Shown here in pieces: positions 1 through 7,817 of a DNA stretch of 64,000 bases. The notes beneath the pieces were generated by a model that did no database searches, was not told the DNA's origin, and worked only from the letters and a program-made list of their open reading frames with translations. Source of the stretch: Mediterranea massiliensis (GTDB lineage Bacteria > Bacteroidota > Bacteroidia > Bacteroidales > Bacteroidaceae). Made by a program: the position numbers and the translations under genes. Location of the stretch: positions 179,867-243,866 of the forward strand of contig NZ_LT635837.1 in the NCBI RefSeq assembly GCF_900128475.1, written 5' to 3'. Each line of letters starts with the position of its first letter. Position 1 is the first letter of the stretch.

Positions 1-78
1 TAATACTTGTGTAGCCAATGCCCTATTCAGATCCGATGCTTCCGTAAATTTTCTTCTGGCATGGTAAGAAATACACAT
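1..78 (-). CDS. Partial gene, N-terminal 26 codons (possible SRAP/HMCES-type protein)
   Basis: An ATG at 76-78 on the minus strand opens a frame that stays open for 26 codons to the window edge. It begins Met-Cys-Ile-Ser-Tyr. It starts 14 bases after the stop of the preceding minus-strand gene and has a purine-rich AGAGG stretch just upstream, so it is probably the next gene of the same operon. A Cys directly after the start Met is the hallmark of SRAP (HMCES/YedK) proteins, which crosslink to abasic sites through Cys2; with only 26 residues visible this identification is a guess. Confidence 0.35.
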   Translation of the reverse strand, partial: MCISYHARRKFTEASDLNRALATQVL

Positions 79-92
79 TTAACCTCTAAAAA

Positions 93-968
93 TCATAATC
101 GATTATAAGCTCTACTTATATCTAAATTTTGACTATTTTTCCCTCCCAAGTCAATTAATATAATTGTTTCATCCTTTTGTGTAAAATATACACGAAGAAC
201 CGCAGGACTAAAAATTCTCAGTTCATACATTGGACCTTTTTTGCCATTGTTAGGAGTTACATCTTTTATTATTTTTTCATCAGCTTTTATAGGATGTAGA
301 ATATTACGCTGTGCTGCTGTTTTAAATTTATCAAATATAGAATATTGTTTATCCATACTAATTTTTTGAAAATCATCCTTAAAGGTGTCACGTATTATAA
401 CAGTACAGCCAATAATATCCTGAACCCTTTCTAAAAGGCTTTTTGACTTCTCGTTTAATTCACGGATTCTTGTTATTATGTATTCCGTATTAGATTGTGT
501 ACCATAGAGATTATCAATATTACAAATTTCATCTTGTCCTTTCAATTCTAATTGGTCTTTTAATAAATCTTCACAGACGCCTAATGTGAAGGACATACCA
601 TTACCACGAGTAGCAAGCGCAAGATTTGTTGCATCCTTTTCTTCATTACATACTATGACTTTAAAATCATTATTTACCAACCACTCTGCATTAGAATTTT
701 CATCAAAGATTGTTCGTATTGGATATTTATTGAACAAGCGAAGAGCAAAAATCCTTTCTGAACTATCTTGAATTTGTAAGATACATTGCTTTAAAGATAT
801 CGTTTTAGACAAAATTTGTTCATCTTGATTTTTCGCTAATACAACACATGAATCAAACTCTTTATTTACTTCTTTATAAGCCAAGAGCGTATTATGCAAG
901 GCACCTGCATAATCGTTTAATGACATATTGTATGGAATACAATCATTAAAAATGAAATTAACCATCAT
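93..968 (-). CDS. Hypothetical protein with RelE/HigB-like C-terminus
   Basis: I do not recognise the full protein (about 291 residues from the ATG at 968; a TTG at 983 would add five residues and overlap the previous stop as TTGA). It has no signal peptide or membrane segment. The last ~44 residues contain YELR, then LRVYF, IILIDLGGK and a final SRAYNRL. That order matches the RelE/HigB (phage Gp49-like) toxin fold, where YELR, a YRV/FYF strand, an LLH-F-KK strand and a C-terminal basic helix follow each other. The larger N-terminal part (about 245 residues) has no motif I can name. The gene is the third of a tight minus-strand run after the DUF262 and DUF3696 ATPase genes, and codon use is AT-rich like theirs. 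A role as effector of a defence module is inference only. Confidence 0.6.
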   Translation of the reverse strand: MMVNFIFNDCIPYNMSLNDYAGALHNTLLAYKEVNKEFDSCVVLAKNQDEQILSKTISLKQCILQIQDSSERIFALRLFNKYPIRTIFDENSNAEWLVNNDFKVIVCNEEKDATNLALATRGNGMSFTLGVCEDLLKDQLELKGQDEICNIDNLYGTQSNTEYIITRIRELNEKSKSLLERVQDIIGCTVIIRDTFKDDFQKISMDKQYSIFDKFKTAAQRNILHPIKADEKIIKDVTPNNGKKGPMYELRIFSPAVLRVYFTQKDETIILIDLGGKNSQNLDISRAYNRL

Positions 969-979
969 ATAATGTTGTT

Positions 980-1972
980 TCAAAATAAATTTATGGCATC
1001 TAATTCAAATTGATCAAAAAAACCTTTTGGAGTTATGTCAGTCATCTTTCCATTAGAATCTAATGTAATAGATTCTATGTTTGTATTCTTCTCTTTATTT
1101 AGTTCAAACCAATAACTAATAAATTTATTTTCAAAACCTTCATGCTGTTTAGTATAAAGTCGAATACCATCAAATAGATGATCACTATGTGTTTCAACAA
1201 CAACATTTATACCGAAATCTACACAACGGGCTATAAATTTACCAATTTCAGTTTGACCTTTGGGGTGTAAATGGGCTTCTGGATTTTCTAACAGTACCAA
1301 ACTGTCTTTACTCAATGAAGCTCGTAATAATAAAGCAAGGACCGGTAAGGCATAACTTAACCCAAACCCAACATTTGTAGCTCTATGTTCGTCAAAGAAC
1401 GAAAAGGATTGATCGCTAAGTTTTTGTAATACATATGTAAAATTAATCCCTGGAGATATAATATCAAGCCATGCCTGTAGATTAAACATAAAAGTTTCTC
1501 CTTGAGATTTCGGATGTCTCAAATCAATGGGAATGGGCATATCTGCATAAGTATCAATACATTTCAATAAATTCCCTCCTTTTGAATCCATTTCAACTGT
1601 ATTATTGAAAACTTTTATTGAACTTTGACTTCCATATCGCCCTGCTTCTGAATAGAATAATTCAGGACAAGTAAAGCTATTGCAATCAATTTTTTGTAAA
1701 TCATCTTTCCCGTGTAAAACAACGGATTCCCCTTTATCGTTTAATAATTTAATACTAAATTCTTGAGCATTTATATTAGTTAATTCTTTTATTGTACCAT
1801 GATCATCTAATAAAAAGTTTCCATATTGCAAGCCTCTATTAGCCATTAATAAAGCTTGTATAACAGAACTTTTTCCACTACTATTAAGTCCTGTTAGCAA
1901 TGTAAACGGTTTTAGGATTATACTACTATCTATAAAAGATTTAAATCCTTCTAATTGTATTTCACTAATCAT
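980..1972 (-). CDS. AAA family ATPase, DUF3696 type
   Basis: A 330-residue ATPase of the RecF/SMC-like AAA_15/AAA_21 kind. Walker A is G28-LNSSGKSS near the N-terminus after the usual beta-strand F-K-S-F. An ABC-like signature GFGLSYALPVLALLL precedes Walker B with its catalytic acid (LVLLENPEAHLHPKGQ), and the switch histidine lies in VVVETHSDHL. The NPEAHLHPKGQ block and the ending FDQFELDAINLF fit the DUF3696 family. It lies 2 bases after the DUF262 gene, and its stop overlaps the region of the next start, so the three genes are probably translated together. Family members are frequent in anti-phage islands next to nuclease-like partners; the partner here would be the DUF262 protein or the RelE-like ORF. 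Confidence 0.85.
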   Translation of the reverse strand: MISEIQLEGFKSFIDSSIILKPFTLLTGLNSSGKSSVIQALLMANRGLQYGNFLLDDHGTIKELTNINAQEFSIKLLNDKGESVVLHGKDDLQKIDCNSFTCPELFYSEAGRYGSQSSIKVFNNTVEMDSKGGNLLKCIDTYADMPIPIDLRHPKSQGETFMFNLQAWLDIISPGINFTYVLQKLSDQSFSFFDEHRATNVGFGLSYALPVLALLLRASLSKDSLVLLENPEAHLHPKGQTEIGKFIARCVDFGINVVVETHSDHLFDGIRLYTKQHEGFENKFISYWFELNKEKNTNIESITLDSNGKMTDITPKGFFDQFELDAINLF

Positions 1973-1974
1973 TG

Positions 1975-3183
1975 TTATTTATATTTCGCAATTAAAGAAT
2001 TAATTTTGTCAAAACGTTTTTGTACAGAAGAATATTTCCAACTGTCTCTTGAAATCAAATTTTGAAAATCTATATCGCCTAGCATAATATAATACTCTGC
2101 TTTTAATTCATTTTGATTTGAATATATATTTGTATACTCATGTTCATCTAACATAGCTAACATTGCCCCCCACATCTCAAACAAAGCTTTATTAATAGGA
2201 GCACGACGCATTTTCCCAAAACTTCGACGAAAACAATGTTTTCCAAAGAGTTTCTGAGAACGCTGCATTCCTCTAATGAATAATACCTTTAAATCTTCTA
2301 AATTAAAATCCCGTATACTTTCAATTGTTACGTTTCCACGTTTTATAAGTTTCTTGATATCATTTGTTGAAAAATCAGGATAAGCATTGATTATTTGCAT
2401 TGTATCACTTAAAAACATATCCATACTATTATTCTTAGGATAAAATTCTTTTCCACGTAATATAAAAGCGATACATCGTAGAATTAATTCAAAGTCATCC
2501 ATACGTTCTGACTTAACAGAATTAGTAGTAGCTTCTAAGAAGCTCTCATTTTTTGCTAATGCATTAAGCAATTCTGTTGCCGAACCATTATATAAGGCAT
2601 TTCGTATTTCTTGCGGTGTTAAATATAGCCCTCCAGTATTAATACGTTTAAAAATATTACGCTTTACTTCTTCCGGGGTTCCAGGATTAATAATTGTAAA
2701 TGTCAATTCAGTTTCTGTTATTCTATTCTGAAGATAGGTCGGTAATTCACTAAATGTCTTCCCATCATATTGTGTCCAAAATTCCAATCCTTGCAGCTTC
2801 ATTCCTTTACCACGTAAATATTCGTCTTTCTTTTTTAGAAAGTTTTGTCCTAAAATGAAATCCCTCAATGAAGAAAGGCGCTGAAGTCCATCAACAACTG
2901 TATAAACACTCTTTTCATCTGCAGAGACGTAAAACATAGGAATTGGTATTTTAAGCATTAATGACTCAATTAATCTTGATTTTCTAACGTCATCCCACAC
3001 CTCATGACGTTGATAATCAGGATTAAGAACAATGGATTTCTGAATAAGCCTTTTAATGCAAGTTTCAACCAAGACCGTCTTTTTATCTATTGATATGTCG
3101 TTAGGATTAAACGGATCCGTCAAATCATTCTCCATTCCAGTCCCTTCGCTATCAAATATCTTATTATCTAATTGTTCCTCCAT
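1975..3183 (-). CDS. DUF262 domain-containing protein
   Basis: A 402-residue protein with the DUF262 (GmrSD/ParB-like) core: NPDYQR at residues 54-59, the KSRLIESLMLKIPIP block at 68-82, and VVDGLQRL at 96-103, which corresponds to the nucleotide-handling DGQQR motif with Leu in place of the first Gln. DUF262 is the N-terminal nucleotidase/sensor part of type IV restriction enzymes such as GmrSD and BrxU, and also occurs alone. I see no HNH (DUF1524) domain at the C-terminus, so the nuclease function of the full-length enzymes is missing here or supplied by a partner. It is the first gene of the minus-strand cluster and has its own -7 element at 3210-3217. AT-rich coding and isolation from housekeeping genes suggest horizontal transfer. 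Confidence 0.85.
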   Translation of the reverse strand: MEEQLDNKIFDSEGTGMENDLTDPFNPNDISIDKKTVLVETCIKRLIQKSIVLNPDYQRHEVWDDVRKSRLIESLMLKIPIPMFYVSADEKSVYTVVDGLQRLSSLRDFILGQNFLKKKDEYLRGKGMKLQGLEFWTQYDGKTFSELPTYLQNRITETELTFTIINPGTPEEVKRNIFKRINTGGLYLTPQEIRNALYNGSATELLNALAKNESFLEATTNSVKSERMDDFELILRCIAFILRGKEFYPKNNSMDMFLSDTMQIINAYPDFSTNDIKKLIKRGNVTIESIRDFNLEDLKVLFIRGMQRSQKLFGKHCFRRSFGKMRRAPINKALFEMWGAMLAMLDEHEYTNIYSNQNELKAEYYIMLGDIDFQNLISRDSWKYSSVQKRFDKINSLIAKYK

Positions 3184-3209
3184 TATTATTCAAATAAATA
3201 TAGTTGATA

Positions 3210-3217
3210 CAAATATA
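3210..3217 (-). promoter_or_regulatory. Candidate -7 element for the DUF262 cluster
   Basis: The minus strand reads TATATTTG, an exact match to the Bacteroidetes TAnnTTTG element, about 27 bases upstream of the DUF262 ATG. No clear TTTG -33 box was found. It would drive the whole three- or four-gene cluster. Confidence 0.5.
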
Positions 3218-3390
3218 CGGATTTCACTTTATTTTATGATGTGTTACAGAAATAAATTTCCGAATTATCTCTTACCACAATCACGTGGACACATTATTAG
3301 GTGTTGAGATATTAAATTCTATTAAACTATTCATTAAGGATGGTATTTCACAAAAAATAAACAATATATTATTTCTAAAAGATACATTTT

Positions 3391-3405
3391 GTGCTATATT
3401 AGCAC
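3391..3405. promoter_or_regulatory. 15-bp palindrome before the ATPase gene (possible operator)
   Basis: GTGCTA-TAT-TAGCAC is a perfect 6-bp dyad with a 3-base centre, ending 20 bases upstream of the start of the AAA ATPase gene at 3426. Its position is right for an operator or for a short hairpin at the start of the transcript. There is no run of T after it, so it is not a terminator. Confidence 0.35.
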
Positions 3406-3425
3406 TACAATCAAAATAGAGTGAT

Positions 3426-4559
3426 ATGGAAATTCCATTTACATATGGGAAAATTGCTATTGGAAAAGATTTTTGCAATCGTGAGAAAGAAACGACTTAC
3501 TTGGTCCAGTACTTTACATCGTTAATCAATACCATTATTATCTCTCCTCGTCGCTGGGGTAAAAGTTCACTTGTAAACAAGGCCGCAAAGTTAGCGATGG
3601 TGCAGGACAGTAACCTCCGAATCTGTCATATCGACCTGTTCAATGTGCGTAGCAAGGAGCATTTTTATTCACTGCTCGCCCAAAATGTCATTGCTGCCAC
3701 TTCCACAAAATGGAAGGAGGCAATCGAGAGCGCAAAGAGTTTCTTTTCGCACCTTGTTCCCAAAATTTCAATCGGTACAGACCCGACCAATGAGGTTTCA
3801 ATCGATTTTGATTGGGAGGAGGTAAAGCGTAATCCCGACGAAGTGCTCGATCTTGCCGAAAAGATTGCCAGGAAGAAGGGCCTGAAAATCGTTATTTGCG
3901 TAGATGAGTTCCAAAATATCGCGACGTTTACCGACCCAGACTATTTCCAGAAAAAATTGCGTTCACATTGGCAACTGCATCAAAGTGTGGCTTATTGTCT
4001 CTATGGTAGCAAGCGCCACATGATGATAGAAGTGTTTACCGACTCATCCAAACCATTCTACAAGTTCGGCAATCTGATGTTTCTCAATAAGATTGACACA
4101 CCTTGCCTTGTGGAATTTTTCAAGAGTCGTTTCGCTGATACCGGCAAGAACATCGACGATGAAGCAAGCCATTTGATTGCAAAGCTCGTAGATAATCATC
4201 CATACTACGCACAGCAGCTGGCACAGCTTTCATGGCTCAGAACAAAAGATGTATGTACTGTTGAGATTGTACGTGAGGCGCACACAGCATTGATGGAGCA
4301 GTTAAGTCTGTTGTTTGTAACAATCACCGAAACACTGACCACACAGCAACTGAACTACCTCAAGGCTCTTATAGCTGGAGAAAAGGCTATTAGCTCGACT
4401 GAAGTGATGCATCGCTATCAAATCTCTTCAACGACCTCAATATCCCGCTCAAAGGCTGCCCTTATCAAGAATGATATATTGGATAATAAGGCCGGTGAAA
4501 TCTCGTTCCAAGACCCGATTTATGCCTATTGGTTGAAGACTAAGTTCTTTGCAAAATAA
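3426..4559 (+). CDS. Archaeal-type AAA ATPase (ATPase_2 family)
   Basis: A 377-residue ATPase of the ATPase_2/archaeal AAA group (STAND-like architecture). Walker A is SPRRWGKSSLV at residues 40-50, with the RRWGKSS variant typical of the family. Walker B is IVICVDEFQNI at 155-165. An arginine-containing YGSKRHMM segment follows, and the last ~80 residues form a winged-helix domain (SSTEVMHRYQISSTTSISRSKAALIKNDIL). Members are common in Bacteroidetes genomes, often several per genome, but their targets are unknown. A 15-bp palindrome precedes the start. The last ~258 bases are repeated, in decayed form, at 7552-7817, so two copies of this gene once flanked the IS and AbiE segment. An IS element begins 9 bases after the stop codon. 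Confidence 0.85.
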   Translation: MEIPFTYGKIAIGKDFCNREKETTYLVQYFTSLINTIIISPRRWGKSSLVNKAAKLAMVQDSNLRICHIDLFNVRSKEHFYSLLAQNVIAATSTKWKEAIESAKSFFSHLVPKISIGTDPTNEVSIDFDWEEVKRNPDEVLDLAEKIARKKGLKIVICVDEFQNIATFTDPDYFQKKLRSHWQLHQSVAYCLYGSKRHMMIEVFTDSSKPFYKFGNLMFLNKIDTPCLVEFFKSRFADTGKNIDDEASHLIAKLVDNHPYYAQQLAQLSWLRTKDVCTVEIVREAHTALMEQLSLLFVTITETLTTQQLNYLKALIAGEKAISSTEVMHRYQISSTTSISRSKAALIKNDILDNKAGEISFQDPIYAYWLKTKFFAK

Positions 4560-4568
4560 TAACACTAC

Positions 4569-5866
4569 TGTCCACTAAAAATGGACAAGGTTAAAAATTA
4601 AATAAATTCGGTTCACTTGAATCATATCGGTCTTTGACATTTTTGAAATTCGATTTGTCGAACAAGTCACTGAGATGTGTTTTGTCGGTCAGAGAGATTC
4701 CGAGGATTTGAAGAACCTCATAGACGCTGCGTTCTAATTTCATATCGTGTTGAATTATTGCTACCAAACAGTAAGTAATTATCGCACAATAGATTTGTAT
4801 GCGTACTGCGTTTTCCGATGTTCCCCAAAACTTCTTAATCCTGAGGTGTTGTTTTATCCATTTGAAGAACAGTTCAACACTCCATCTGTTTCGATAAAGC
4901 GATGATATCAACTCCGCAGATGCGTCAAGATTGTTTGTCAGGAAGATATATCGTGTACCGTCTTCAGGATTTTCAACGATGAGTTTTCTAAGTTCCTCAG
5001 GATAATCCTTAGAACTTTTATAAACCGTAAAGCACCCGATTGCATCCGAAACTACACCTTCCGGCAATCTTCGTTTCCAGGTTTTAGGCTTGATCCGTAC
5101 GTTTGTTTTGGCTCGTACAACGAAGAAAGCACCTATACGATTTATCGTATTAAGATTGCTGAAGTCGTTATATCCGCGGTCGAATATGTAGTGCGCTCCA
5201 GATTCGTATGGTATCTCAGGCATAGCCTTTGAATCGTGAATGTTGGCAGGTGTAATATGCACAAATGCAGGTACTTCCGCTTCAACATCATAGAGCGTAT
5301 GCAACTTTATTCCGCCTTTATGTTTGCGAAATTTGGCCCATTCAAACACCGACAGGCACAAATCAACCGTTGTAGAGTCAAATGCGTAAACATGACCGTC
5401 AAGTTCGAATATTTTATTGATTCTACGCTTGCGGGCCTCGGCAATCATGAATGTTGCATACTCCTCGAAAATATGGTAATCACGTTGCTCATTAGCCTTA
5501 CTGAGATTGCTTCGTGTTACAGATTTCCCGATTCCGAGATGGTAGAGTTTCCCAGCATGTGCTTCCATAGCCACAACCAGATCTCGGAGGCTCTCTCGAT
5601 TGGATAGCTGACCGAACATCATCGTAAGCAACTGATTCCAACAGGTATAGCTTTTGATATACTTGTTGCCATTGTATTTCTTCACAATGTATTTGAATTT
5701 CTCGTAATCAAGGAATTTAACTAATTGAGAGAAAACGTACTCGTCTTTAAACATAACGGTCTGATTTTGACCGCAAAGTTAAATTCAAGTCTCGGGAATC
5801 TAAAATTACCTATAACAAATTGAATTTCAATAATTTCAAAGAACTTCTATGATTTTTTAGTGGACA
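4569..5866 (-). mobile_element. IS4-family insertion sequence
   Basis: About 1.3 kb bounded by 13-bp perfect inverted repeats, TGTCCACTAAAAA at 4569-4581 and its complement at 5854-5866, enclosing one transposase gene that fills most of the element. I could not find a convincing target-site duplication: the bases outside the repeats (cactac and ctaatg) do not match. The insertion is 9 bases after the stop of the AAA ATPase gene, so it did not break that gene. The transposase is intact, so the element may be active. Confidence 0.8.
4591..5754 (-). CDS. IS4-family transposase
   Basis: A 387-residue DDE transposase that cuts and re-inserts the IS. The N-terminal ~75 residues match the DUF4372 region (FSQLVKFLDY, CWNQLLTMMFGQLSNRESLRDLV) found in this IS4 subgroup. 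The catalytic triad can be placed: D126 in FDSTTVDL, D192 in IFDRGYNDF, and E293 in the Y-(2)-R-(3)-E-(6)-K signature YRNRWSVELFFKWIK at 286-300. All catalytic residues and full length are present. It is the only gene between the two inverted repeats, and its stop codon lies about 10 bases inside the left one. Confidence 0.93.
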   Translation of the reverse strand: MFKDEYVFSQLVKFLDYEKFKYIVKKYNGNKYIKSYTCWNQLLTMMFGQLSNRESLRDLVVAMEAHAGKLYHLGIGKSVTRSNLSKANEQRDYHIFEEYATFMIAEARKRRINKIFELDGHVYAFDSTTVDLCLSVFEWAKFRKHKGGIKLHTLYDVEAEVPAFVHITPANIHDSKAMPEIPYESGAHYIFDRGYNDFSNLNTINRIGAFFVVRAKTNVRIKPKTWKRRLPEGVVSDAIGCFTVYKSSKDYPEELRKLIVENPEDGTRYIFLTNNLDASAELISSLYRNRWSVELFFKWIKQHLRIKKFWGTSENAVRIQIYCAIITYCLVAIIQHDMKLERSVYEVLQILGISLTDKTHLSDLFDKSNFKNVKDRYDSSEPNLFNF

Positions 5867-5885
5867 CTAATGAAATAATAAGACT

Positions 5886-6041
5886 ATGAATAAGTATAAC
5901 CTTACTTGGATTGCCTTCGCCAATAAGAAAAGGTGCAGGCTTACTAAAGCTATAAATACTTTAGTAGTTATTTCTTGGAGAAAGCTTAATGTTGTATTAT
6001 TCTATTCTTACCATCCCGGCCAACTGCACGAAATAATCATT
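5886..6041 (+). CDS. Possible small ORF, 51 residues (mobile-element type)
   Basis: An ATG just right of the IS opens a 51-codon frame that runs antisense into the 3' end of the abiEii gene. It starts MNKYNL and contains ANKKRCRLTKA and SWRKL. This loosely recalls a family of very short Bacteroides mobile-element proteins that begin MNKYNLS and hold a conserved Lys-Ala helix and a C-terminal Trp-x-Lys. The second half fits poorly, so this may be a decayed remnant or chance. Confidence 0.2.
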
Positions 6042-6824
6042 TGACCAAATATCAAGTTCTTTTGGATTGCGCACGAAAGGCAATACATCTTCTTTCACTT
6101 GTTTTATATCAGCTGAAGAGAGACGCTCAATGAGTTTCTCCTTGAATAACTCTGGAGTGATATTCTCATTGTTGAACTGCTTGCATCGTTCTGCCAAATG
6201 AGCAAAATCAAGTGGAATATTATGGCGTACATACCATTCAAAGTCGTACCAATCACGACCTTTTACTCTGTTCTTCCACGCACGATATACTAAGGCGTGC
6301 ATCTTGCCTGCAAACAGGTCCGGAAGTGTGAAACAACGAGTCATAAATGAATGTGGTTGGAGCAATAGCTTTTGTTCCGTCTTGAAGTTCAACGGTGGAC
6401 ATGTATCTACTTCAATCTTTATCTTTATAGACTTCTCTGTTTGGAAAGTCACATCATACACATCGGTATTATCTTTAAGAAATGCCGATTCGACCTTTCC
6501 AAAATTCTTCTTATCCTTTTTCTTTATTTCAACTTCACGGCCTACCATTGCAAAAGCGTCAATGATAGCAGGAAAATATTTCGTAAAATCGAACTTGTCA
6601 TCTTGCGCAAGCAGTGAGAAATCCATATCCTCACTGAAACGCTGCAAGCCATGAAAGATTCTCAGACAAGTTCCGCCATAGAACGCAGCCGATTCAAAGA
6701 AGCCCCCAGCATACAGGCCTGCAAGTATCATTTGTTGGTTCACTTCAAATATGGCGTTTCTCTTATGTTGCTCCGTTGTTAAATCATAACGGGAGAGCAT
6801 ATTGTCGAATATTTCATTTTTCAT
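5997..6824 (-). CDS. AbiEii-type nucleotidyltransferase toxin
   Basis: A 275-residue nucleotidyltransferase of the AbiEii/AbiGii toxin family, the toxin of type IV toxin-antitoxin and abortive infection systems. Seen motifs: GGTCLR at 50-55 and SEDMDFS at 64-70 (the G-G-T and D-x-D metal-binding core), the third acidic strand IKIEVD at 135-140, and KGRDWYDFEW at 188-197, the conserved basic/acidic block of the family. All catalytic positions appear intact. Family members transfer nucleotides (for example CMP to tRNA acceptor ends in MenT relatives) and stop translation; the exact substrate here cannot be told. Its start overlaps the stop of the AbiEi gene by 4 bases, the usual coupled arrangement. 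Confidence 0.92.
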   Translation of the reverse strand: MKNEIFDNMLSRYDLTTEQHKRNAIFEVNQQMILAGLYAGGFFESAAFYGGTCLRIFHGLQRFSEDMDFSLLAQDDKFDFTKYFPAIIDAFAMVGREVEIKKKDKKNFGKVESAFLKDNTDVYDVTFQTEKSIKIKIEVDTCPPLNFKTEQKLLLQPHSFMTRCFTLPDLFAGKMHALVYRAWKNRVKGRDWYDFEWYVRHNIPLDFAHLAERCKQFNNENITPELFKEKLIERLSSADIKQVKEDVLPFVRNPKELDIWSNDYFVQLAGMVRIE

Positions 6825-7447
6825 CGTCTTAAGAATTTTAGAAGTGTTGAAATTGAATCAGCCTTTTTGCCAACCTTTATATAATCTTCAAATATGGTTG
6901 CGTCCATATTATAGAACTCATCCATATCCATACGAATATCCTGCTCAAGATATGTCTCTACATCCTTCATATAACGAAGAATGACTTTTGAGGAATTGGC
7001 AATCAAATCACACAAAGCCTTTTCCGGTGATGCAATAAGAAATGCATAGTCACCTTTATTCATACTCCTTACTCCTATCGGAAATGCCTTTCTTGAAATA
7101 TATTTGTAGTCATAATTGCCGACTGGAGTTTGAAAGCTTCGGGGATGTTTTACAGTCATTGATTGATGAACATATACAGCCTCTGGGATAAGTCCATAAT
7201 ATCGTAGTGCAGTAGACATTGAAATATACGAAGGTGTATAGAGATGATTGGCAATCAACTCACTTGATAGAGTCTTTCCTGAATATTCGGGGTTGATCAC
7301 ATAAAGTCCTCGCTTAAGTCTGATGATAACCCCTTGCTTTTCGAGCCAGGTTACTTTCTTATTAGCAGACTTAAGTTCCGGATATAACGATTCAATGATT
7401 GAAGTCGTTACCGGAATGGTTCCTATTTCATTTAATTGCCTGTCCAT
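6821..7447 (-). CDS. AbiEi-type antitoxin with winged helix
   Basis: A 208-residue AbiEi antitoxin. The N-terminal ~55 residues form a winged helix (TTSIIESLYP, VTWLEKQGVIIRLKRGLYVI) like AbiEi_4 transcriptional repressors. The rest is the antitoxin domain with SSELIANHLYTPSYISMSTALRYYGLIPE, a block conserved in this family. AbiEi proteins silence the toxin and bind inverted repeats in their own promoter. Here a TATATTTG element lies only about 5 bases before the start codon, inside a partial dyad, which suggests autorepression and a leaderless message. The gene pairs with the overlapping abiEii gene. Confidence 0.9.
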   Translation of the reverse strand: MDRQLNEIGTIPVTTSIIESLYPELKSANKKVTWLEKQGVIIRLKRGLYVINPEYSGKTLSSELIANHLYTPSYISMSTALRYYGLIPEAVYVHQSMTVKHPRSFQTPVGNYDYKYISRKAFPIGVRSMNKGDYAFLIASPEKALCDLIANSSKVILRYMKDVETYLEQDIRMDMDEFYNMDATIFEDYIKVGKKADSISTLLKFLRR

Positions 7448-7451
7448 ACTG

Positions 7452-7459
7452 CAAATATA
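7452..7459 (-). promoter_or_regulatory. Candidate -7 element and operator of the AbiE operon
   Basis: The minus strand reads TATATTTG (TAnnTTTG match) only about 5 bases upstream of the AbiEi ATG. The sequence CAAAT-9-ATTTG across 7452-7470 is a partial dyad that could be the AbiEi operator. If this promoter is used, the mRNA would be leaderless or nearly so. Confidence 0.4.
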
Positions 7460-7551
7460 GTAATAATTTGAACAATAAAAGAAACAACACTTCTTTTTCT
7501 GTTCAGAATATTACTGCTAAGGCTGTCTTAAAAATAGCGACCACTGCCACA

Positions 7552-7817
7552 TAAGTCTGTTATTTGTAACAATTACCGAAACAATTACCGAAACACTAAC
7601 CACACAGTAACTAAACTATCTCAAAGCTCTTATTGCCGGCGAAAAGGCCATTAGTTCGACCGAAGTGATGCATCGCAAATCTCTTCAACGACCTCAATAT
7701 CCCGCTCAAAGGCTGCCCTTATCAAGAATGATATATTGGATAATAAGGCTGGTGAAATCTCGTTCCAGGACCCGATTTATGCCTATTAAATGAAGACTGA
7801 ATACTTCGCAAAATAAT
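7552..7817 (+). pseudogene. Decayed 3' copy of the AAA ATPase gene
   Basis: These 266 bases align end to end with 4303-4560, the last ~85 codons and the bases after the stop of the AAA ATPase gene at 3426. The length difference of +8 is explained exactly by a 12-base tandem duplication (aattaccgaaac, near 7571-7594) and a 4-base deletion after catcgc near 7676. A TGG-to-TAA change near 7787 adds an early stop. The last ~110 bases differ from the intact copy at only a few positions. The 5' part of this copy is absent. Confidence 0.9.

Noticed and set aside
4555..5880. Target-site duplication of the IS4 element
   Set aside because: The sequences directly outside the inverted repeats do not match. 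A similar aaataataa-act stretch on both sides is offset by several bases and may be chance.
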